A DNA stretch of 9,886 nt from DATDCV01 sp036524155 (GTDB lineage Bacteria; Verrucomicrobiota; Verrucomicrobiia; Limisphaerales; UBA8199), in contig DATDCV010000286.1 in assembly GCA_036524155.1 (NCBI GenBank), forward strand, positions 1 to 9,886, written 5' to 3'. How positions within the stretch are numbered: the stretch's first letter is position 1; each line of letters begins with the position of its first letter. The notes beneath the pieces are model-generated. The model made no database searches, was not told where the DNA came from, and was given only the letters and a program-made list of their open reading frames with translations. Made by a program: the position numbers and the translations under genes. Shown here piece after piece: positions 6,636 to 9,886 of the stretch.

Positions 6636-8886
6636 AGCCGAATACTCCAAGGCTATTGTCAGTGCTGACGCAAGGGCCGGCTATTATCGGTGCCGACGTA
6701 AGGAGAATCTTAACTCCACAAGACAGCGGCATAAGAGCAACGAACTAGCCCCCTCCCTCTCCTCCACCGGAGGAGAGGGCCGGGGAGAGGAGGTCGCATT
6801 CCGTTTACCTTGGTCCAGTTCGCTGGCAGCAAGGTCCTTTTCGGTTTCCACGCTCCGCCTCTGGTTATCGCTGGCGTTCCTGAGTTTGAGCGCAACTGCC
6901 GAGATTCAGTACCCCGGTGAGCCGCCCGGTCGCATGAGCGTCCGATGCGAAGGCGAGACCATCGTGCTCAGCAATAGGGCGATCTGCGCTGTTTGGCAGA
7001 GTGGCCAACCAGGACTGAAGCTGAGCCTCTTGAAGGATGTTCAGACCGAGGGCAAGCTCGCTTTCACGGGACAACTTTTCGAAATCATGCTCACAAACGG
7101 CCGCACCTATACAGCTTCGGCCTTACTCCCTGTATCGAAGCCGAAAGCGCGCAGAGTGGCACCGCAGACCAAATCGGCCCGGGCTGCGACGCGAAAGGCC
7201 AGCCGTACGGTGGAATTCCCAATGCGTTCTGCCGATGACCTTTTGCATGTAACGTGGCGTGCGATAGCCTGCGATGACGCCAACTACATCCGGCAAGAGC
7301 TCGAGCTCTCAAGCACGGGTGACCAATGCGTGGTTCAAGAGATTAAGTGGCTCGACGAGTCAATTCCTGCGGCGCGGACGATGGGGCAGGTTGATGGGTC
7401 ACCCATTGTGGCTGATAGCTTCTTCCTGGGTTGCGAAGATCCGCACGCTCTAAACCTGGTCGACACCACCAACAGCGGTTCCGGGACTCGCGTATCGTGC
7501 CGGTCCGCCCACAACGCTCTCCTGGTTCGCGGTGAAAAGCTCACCCGGAGTTTCGTTTGTGGTGTCGCGCCGGAGAGCCAGATGCGGCGTGCGTTCCTCT
7601 ACTATCTGGAAAAAGAACGCGCGCATCCCTACCGGCCCTTTCTGCACTATAATTCCTGGTACGATATCGCCTGGGAGCCCTTCGCGCTGAACGAGACGAA
7701 TTGCCTGGAAGCGATCCGGCTGTTTGGCGAGCGCTTTGTCAAACCTTACGGCGCGGTGATGGACGCCGTGGTGTTCGACGACGGCTGGGACAATCCCCAG
7801 ACGCTCTGGCAGTTTCACGGCGGCTTCCCGAACGGATTCACTCCTCTGGCTCGCCTTTGCAGACGATACGGCACGCACCTCGGCGTCTGGCTCTCGCCTT
7901 TCGGCGGCTACGGCGAATCCAGAAATCAGCGGCTTAAATTCGGCGCCGCCCAGGGCTACGAAACCAACGCGACCGGCTTTTCCCTCGCCGGCCCAAAGTA
8001 CTACACGGCGTTCAAACAGGCTTGCGCGGGGATGATCCACAATTACGGCGTTAACCACTTCAAGTTCGACGGCATCGCGACCGGCATGTACGCCAAAGGC
8101 GGGGCAGGTTACTACCGCGACACCGAGGCGATGCGCCGCTTGATGCTCGAGCTTCGACAGGAGGAGCCGAGTGTTTACATAAACCTGACAACGGGGTCCT
8201 GGCCTTCTCCATTCTGGCTGCGCTACGCCGATTCCGTCTGGCGCCAGGGCGGCGATATGGGGCTCGCCGGCAAAGGCCCGCGGCAGCAGCAATGGCTGAC
8301 CTATCGCGACCAGGAGGTGTATCGCAACATCGTGCAAAAAGGGCCGCTCTTCCCGCTTAACTCGCTGATGACTCAGGGGGTCGCTTACTCGCGCAAAGGC
8401 AGTGCCGGCGACCCGACGTTTGATTCCGCTGGCTTCAAGGACGACGTGCGCGCGTTTTTCGCCAGTGGCACCAGCTTGCAGGAACTCTACATTCAGCCTG
8501 GCAAGCTGACAGCCCAGGACTGGAACATCCTTGCCGAGGCCGCCAGGTGGTCGAGGGCAAACTCAGACGTCCTGGTGGATACCCACTGGATCGGCGGTGA
8601 CCCGTCGCGCGGCGAGGTTTATGGGTATGCGTCCTGGAACCCGCGCAAAGGAATTGTTATGCTCCGTAACCCTGACGAACGAGAACACACCTTTTCCTTA
8701 AGCCTTGCTCAAGCCTTCGAGTTGCCGCCCGGGGCCGCAGACGACCACGCACTCTACGTACTGAAAAGTCCCTGGTTCGGAAACGGTTCAGTCCCCACAA
8801 TCGCGGCGCCACCCAAAACAGTTGTTCCAATCACTTTACCGCCGTTTGCGGTCCTCGTTTACGAAGCCACACAGGCGACGCACTGA
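6574..8886 (+). CDS. Secreted GH36/GH27-like (melibiase-type) glycosidase, N-terminus uncertain
   Basis: The product is up to 770 residues. The catalytic barrel carries clan GH-D-like motifs: WYDIAWEPF (362-370), VVFDDGWDNP (399-408), GVWLSPFGGYG (437-447), HFKFDGIATG (495-504) with D499 as the likely nucleophile, and YADSVWRQGGDMG (551-563) with D561 as a candidate acid/base. An N-terminal beta domain (about 112-345) precedes it and a small beta domain (about 675-765) ends it. Similar proteins are sometimes labelled alpha-galactosidase or enterotoxin; the substrate is unknown. A signal peptide (LRLWLSLAFLSLSATA, 94-109) lies deep inside the frame. The only in-frame ATG before it is 6574, inside the previous gene. 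The first 80 or so residues are therefore encoded by that gene's tail and by the repeat-bearing spacer, and look non-native. A non-ATG start near 6790-6850, or a start lost to the repeat insertion, is likely. The 3' end overlaps the convergent gene by 51 bp. Confidence 0.85.
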   Translation: MTRRNRKSGIFGNRPQRGGTRAEYSKAIVSADARAGYYRCRRKENLNSTRQRHKSNELAPSLSSTGGEGRGEEVAFRLPWSSSLAARSFSVSTLRLWLSLAFLSLSATAEIQYPGEPPGRMSVRCEGETIVLSNRAICAVWQSGQPGLKLSLLKDVQTEGKLAFTGQLFEIMLTNGRTYTASALLPVSKPKARRVAPQTKSARAATRKASRTVEFPMRSADDLLHVTWRAIACDDANYIRQELELSSTGDQCVVQEIKWLDESIPAARTMGQVDGSPIVADSFFLGCEDPHALNLVDTTNSGSGTRVSCRSAHNALLVRGEKLTRSFVCGVAPESQMRRAFLYYLEKERAHPYRPFLHYNSWYDIAWEPFALNETNCLEAIRLFGERFVKPYGAVMDAVVFDDGWDNPQTLWQFHGGFPNGFTPLARLCRRYGTHLGVWLSPFGGYGESRNQRLKFGAAQGYETNATGFSLAGPKYYTAFKQACAGMIHNYGVNHFKFDGIATGMYAKGGAGYYRDTEAMRRLMLELRQEEPSVYINLTTGSWPSPFWLRYADSVWRQGGDMGLAGKGPRQQQWLTYRDQEVYRNIVQKGPLFPLNSLMTQGVAYSRKGSAGDPTFDSAGFKDDVRAFFASGTSLQELYIQPGKLTAQDWNILAEAARWSRANSDVLVDTHWIGGDPSRGEVYGYASWNPRKGIVMLRNPDEREHTFSLSLAQAFELPPGAADDHALYVLKSPWFGNGSVPTIAAPPKTVVPITLPPFAVLVYEATQATH
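6651..6703 (+). repeat. Tandem pair of 25 bp imperfect inverted-repeat units, period 28
   Basis: Unit 1 (6651-6675) and unit 2 (6679-6703) both fit GGCTATTRTCRGTGCYGACGYAAGG. They differ at four of 25 positions, all transitions. Each has an internal inverted repeat around a central TG: GTCAG-TG-CTGAC (6658-6669) and TCGG-TG-CCGA (6687-6696). The A-T pair in the first is a G-C pair in the second, so pairing or dyad symmetry is kept. It could be tandem operator-like sites, a structured RNA element or a dispersed genomic repeat. It lies in the spacer before the GH36-like gene. Confidence 0.65.
6749..6793 (+). repeat. CT/GA-rich long hairpin, probable dispersed intergenic repeat
   Basis: CCCTCTCCTCC (6755-6765) and GGAGGAGAGGG (6769-6779) form a perfect 11 bp stem around an ACC loop. 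After a small internal loop (T against CC) it extends by CCCC/GGGG (6750-6753 with 6782-6785). There is no T-tract, so it is a poor intrinsic terminator. The right arm continues into GAGAGGAGGT, which resembles a ribosome binding site. From memory, CT/GA hairpins of this style recur between genes in several GC-rich environmental bacteria; a genome search would be needed to show this one is repeated. Confidence 0.65.
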
Positions 8887-9886
8887 CGAAACCAGCGCCT
8901 CCACATTTTGTCGTGGGGTTTCCACCGCGAGCGTGCATCCGGAGCTCAGCACAAAGCGGGTGCGTCCCGCCGATCTGACTTCCGCCATCGCTCGCTCGGC
9001 TTCCGCGCTGACCTGTTCCGTCGTTCCTTGCGCCAGCAAGCGGACCGGGTCGAGATTGCCCCAGAGCGTGATCGAGGGGTCCACCATTCGGCAAGCTTCT
9101 TGGATGCCGACCGCATGGTCGAATTCCAGCACATCCGCGCCCGAGTTCGCCATCACCGGCAAAATCGTCCTGGTATCACCGCAGATGTGAAGTGATACCG
9201 GTTTACCAGTTGCGTTTTTCAAAGCCTTGATGAGCCGCTGCTCGGAAGGAAACGCGAGTTGCCCGTAAAGCCCTGGCCCGAGCAGACCGGCCGGGGAATC
9301 GCCCCCGCTAAGCATGTCCGCTCCCGCCTCGCTGAGGGCGCGTCCGTAAGCCAACGCATACTCTTCGCAACGGTGCATCAGGGCCTGCACCAATGGCGGA
9401 TCGTCCACCACTTTCAACATGATCTGATTCAGCCCCAGTAACGCCGCGGCAAGTGAAAATGGATACTGATCAAAGCAAGCGACGACAAATGCCTCATTGC
9501 CGACTGCTCGCACCACGCGGCTGAGCGCGTCTATCATGAGCGCGTAGCGTCCCTGGCGGTGAACGTCCGGCGGCGGTATGCGCTCAATGTCCGATGCGCT
9601 TTGCACCAGTGGTTCGCCTATCCCACCGAAGGGTTGGTCATCGCCGACCGCGCCGACTTCCGCGCCCATTGCTTCGGCGCTCACCCACGTGTCCGCTGAG
9701 ACCCACACGGCATCCGGCCGAAAGATCTCATAGTAGCGAATAACCGACTCTGCGAGCGCGGCGGCGGTGGTGGAGTATTGGCGGAGCGAATAGCCGGCAA
9801 GGCGTGCGCAATAGTGCACCGCCAATGGCCCAACGGGGAAACGCGGAACGGGCTTGCCCTCGAGGGTTGCCTTTATCAGGTCTTTT
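8836..9886 (-). CDS. URO-D superfamily protein, MtaA/CmuA-like methyltransferase type, N-terminus outside window
   Basis: The frame stays open to the right edge, giving 349 complete codons. The first residues seen are KDLIKATLEGKPVPRFPVGP, typical of the URO-D superfamily start, so only a few codons are missing. Further motifs are DAVWVSADTWVSAEAMG near residue 58 and GGDSPAGLLGP near 194. Then HICGDT (233-238), DVLEFDH (251-257), LWGNLDP (274-280) and SSGCTLAVETP (314-324) follow. The HxC pair (H233, C235) with the later C317 matches the zinc ligands of the corrinoid methyltransferases MtaA, MtbA and CmuA. True uroporphyrinogen decarboxylase (HemE) lacks them, so a methyl-transfer role is more likely than heme synthesis. 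No corrinoid protein is seen nearby, and the methyl donor is unknown. It is cytoplasmic, with no signal or membrane segment. The stop is TAA 8836-8838, inside the convergent hydrolase gene. Confidence 0.88.
   Translation of the reverse strand, partial: KDLIKATLEGKPVPRFPVGPLAVHYCARLAGYSLRQYSTTAAALAESVIRYYEIFRPDAVWVSADTWVSAEAMGAEVGAVGDDQPFGGIGEPLVQSASDIERIPPPDVHRQGRYALMIDALSRVVRAVGNEAFVVACFDQYPFSLAAALLGLNQIMLKVVDDPPLVQALMHRCEEYALAYGRALSEAGADMLSGGDSPAGLLGPGLYGQLAFPSEQRLIKALKNATGKPVSLHICGDTRTILPVMANSGADVLEFDHAVGIQEACRMVDPSITLWGNLDPVRLLAQGTTEQVSAEAERAMAEVRSAGRTRFVLSSGCTLAVETPRQNVEALVSSVRRLCGFVNEDRKRR

Noticed and set aside
6749..6793. Hairpin as a Rho-independent terminator of the (alpha/alpha)6 gene
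   Set aside because: No T-tract follows the stem; the next bases are GA-rich.
7450..8337. 295-codon minus-strand frame opposite the GH36-like gene
   Set aside because: It is an antisense shadow of a strongly supported catalytic domain; long antisense frames are expected at this GC content.

Overview
The window looks like a chromosomal piece of a Verrucomicrobiota-type bacterium (Pedosphaera/Limisphaerales-like). This placement is an inference from gene content, with no marker gene present: a Tat-exported Gfo/Idh/MocA oxidoreductase, a DUF6807 (PmoA-like) protein, secreted glycoside hydrolases, a secreted protein of the kind that often carries PEP-CTERM tails, and fairly high GC. There is no tRNA, rRNA, CRISPR array, insertion sequence or phage gene.

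Layout. From about 960 down to 1 lies a leftward unit. It has a good sigma-70-like promoter (935-963), a 5' hairpin, a small putative secreted ORF whose start sits on a run of eight A residues (638-898), and a larger secreted protein cut by the left edge (1-669). A divergent control region (about 899-1119) separates it from a rightward train of five genes: a cytoplasmic coiled-coil protein (1120-2196), a Tat-exported Gfo/Idh/MocA oxidoreductase (2228-3517), a DUF6807 protein (3535-4518), an (alpha/alpha)6-barrel glycosidase-like protein (4566-6635) and a GH36/GH27-like melibiase-type protein (6574-8886). A leftward URO-D/MtaA-type protein (8836 to beyond 9886) converges on the last gene, and the two overlap tail to tail by 51 bp.

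How the genes may work together. The four genes from 2228 to 8886 are predicted to be exported. Together they look like an extracytoplasmic sugar or glycan processing set: an NAD(P)-type sugar oxidoreductase, a DUF6807 partner and two glycosidase-like proteins, with no transporter or regulator in view. This is inference. The URO-D-like gene on the other strand has zinc-ligand residues typical of corrinoid methyltransferases (MtaA/CmuA), not of heme biosynthesis, and may be unrelated.

The most unusual DNA is the stretch 6636-6830 before the last hydrolase. It holds a tandem pair of imperfect inverted-repeat units that differ only by transitions, one pair of which is compensatory. A long CT/GA-rich hairpin follows. 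The whole stretch is free of stop codons in the frame of the downstream gene, so the true start of that gene is unclear.
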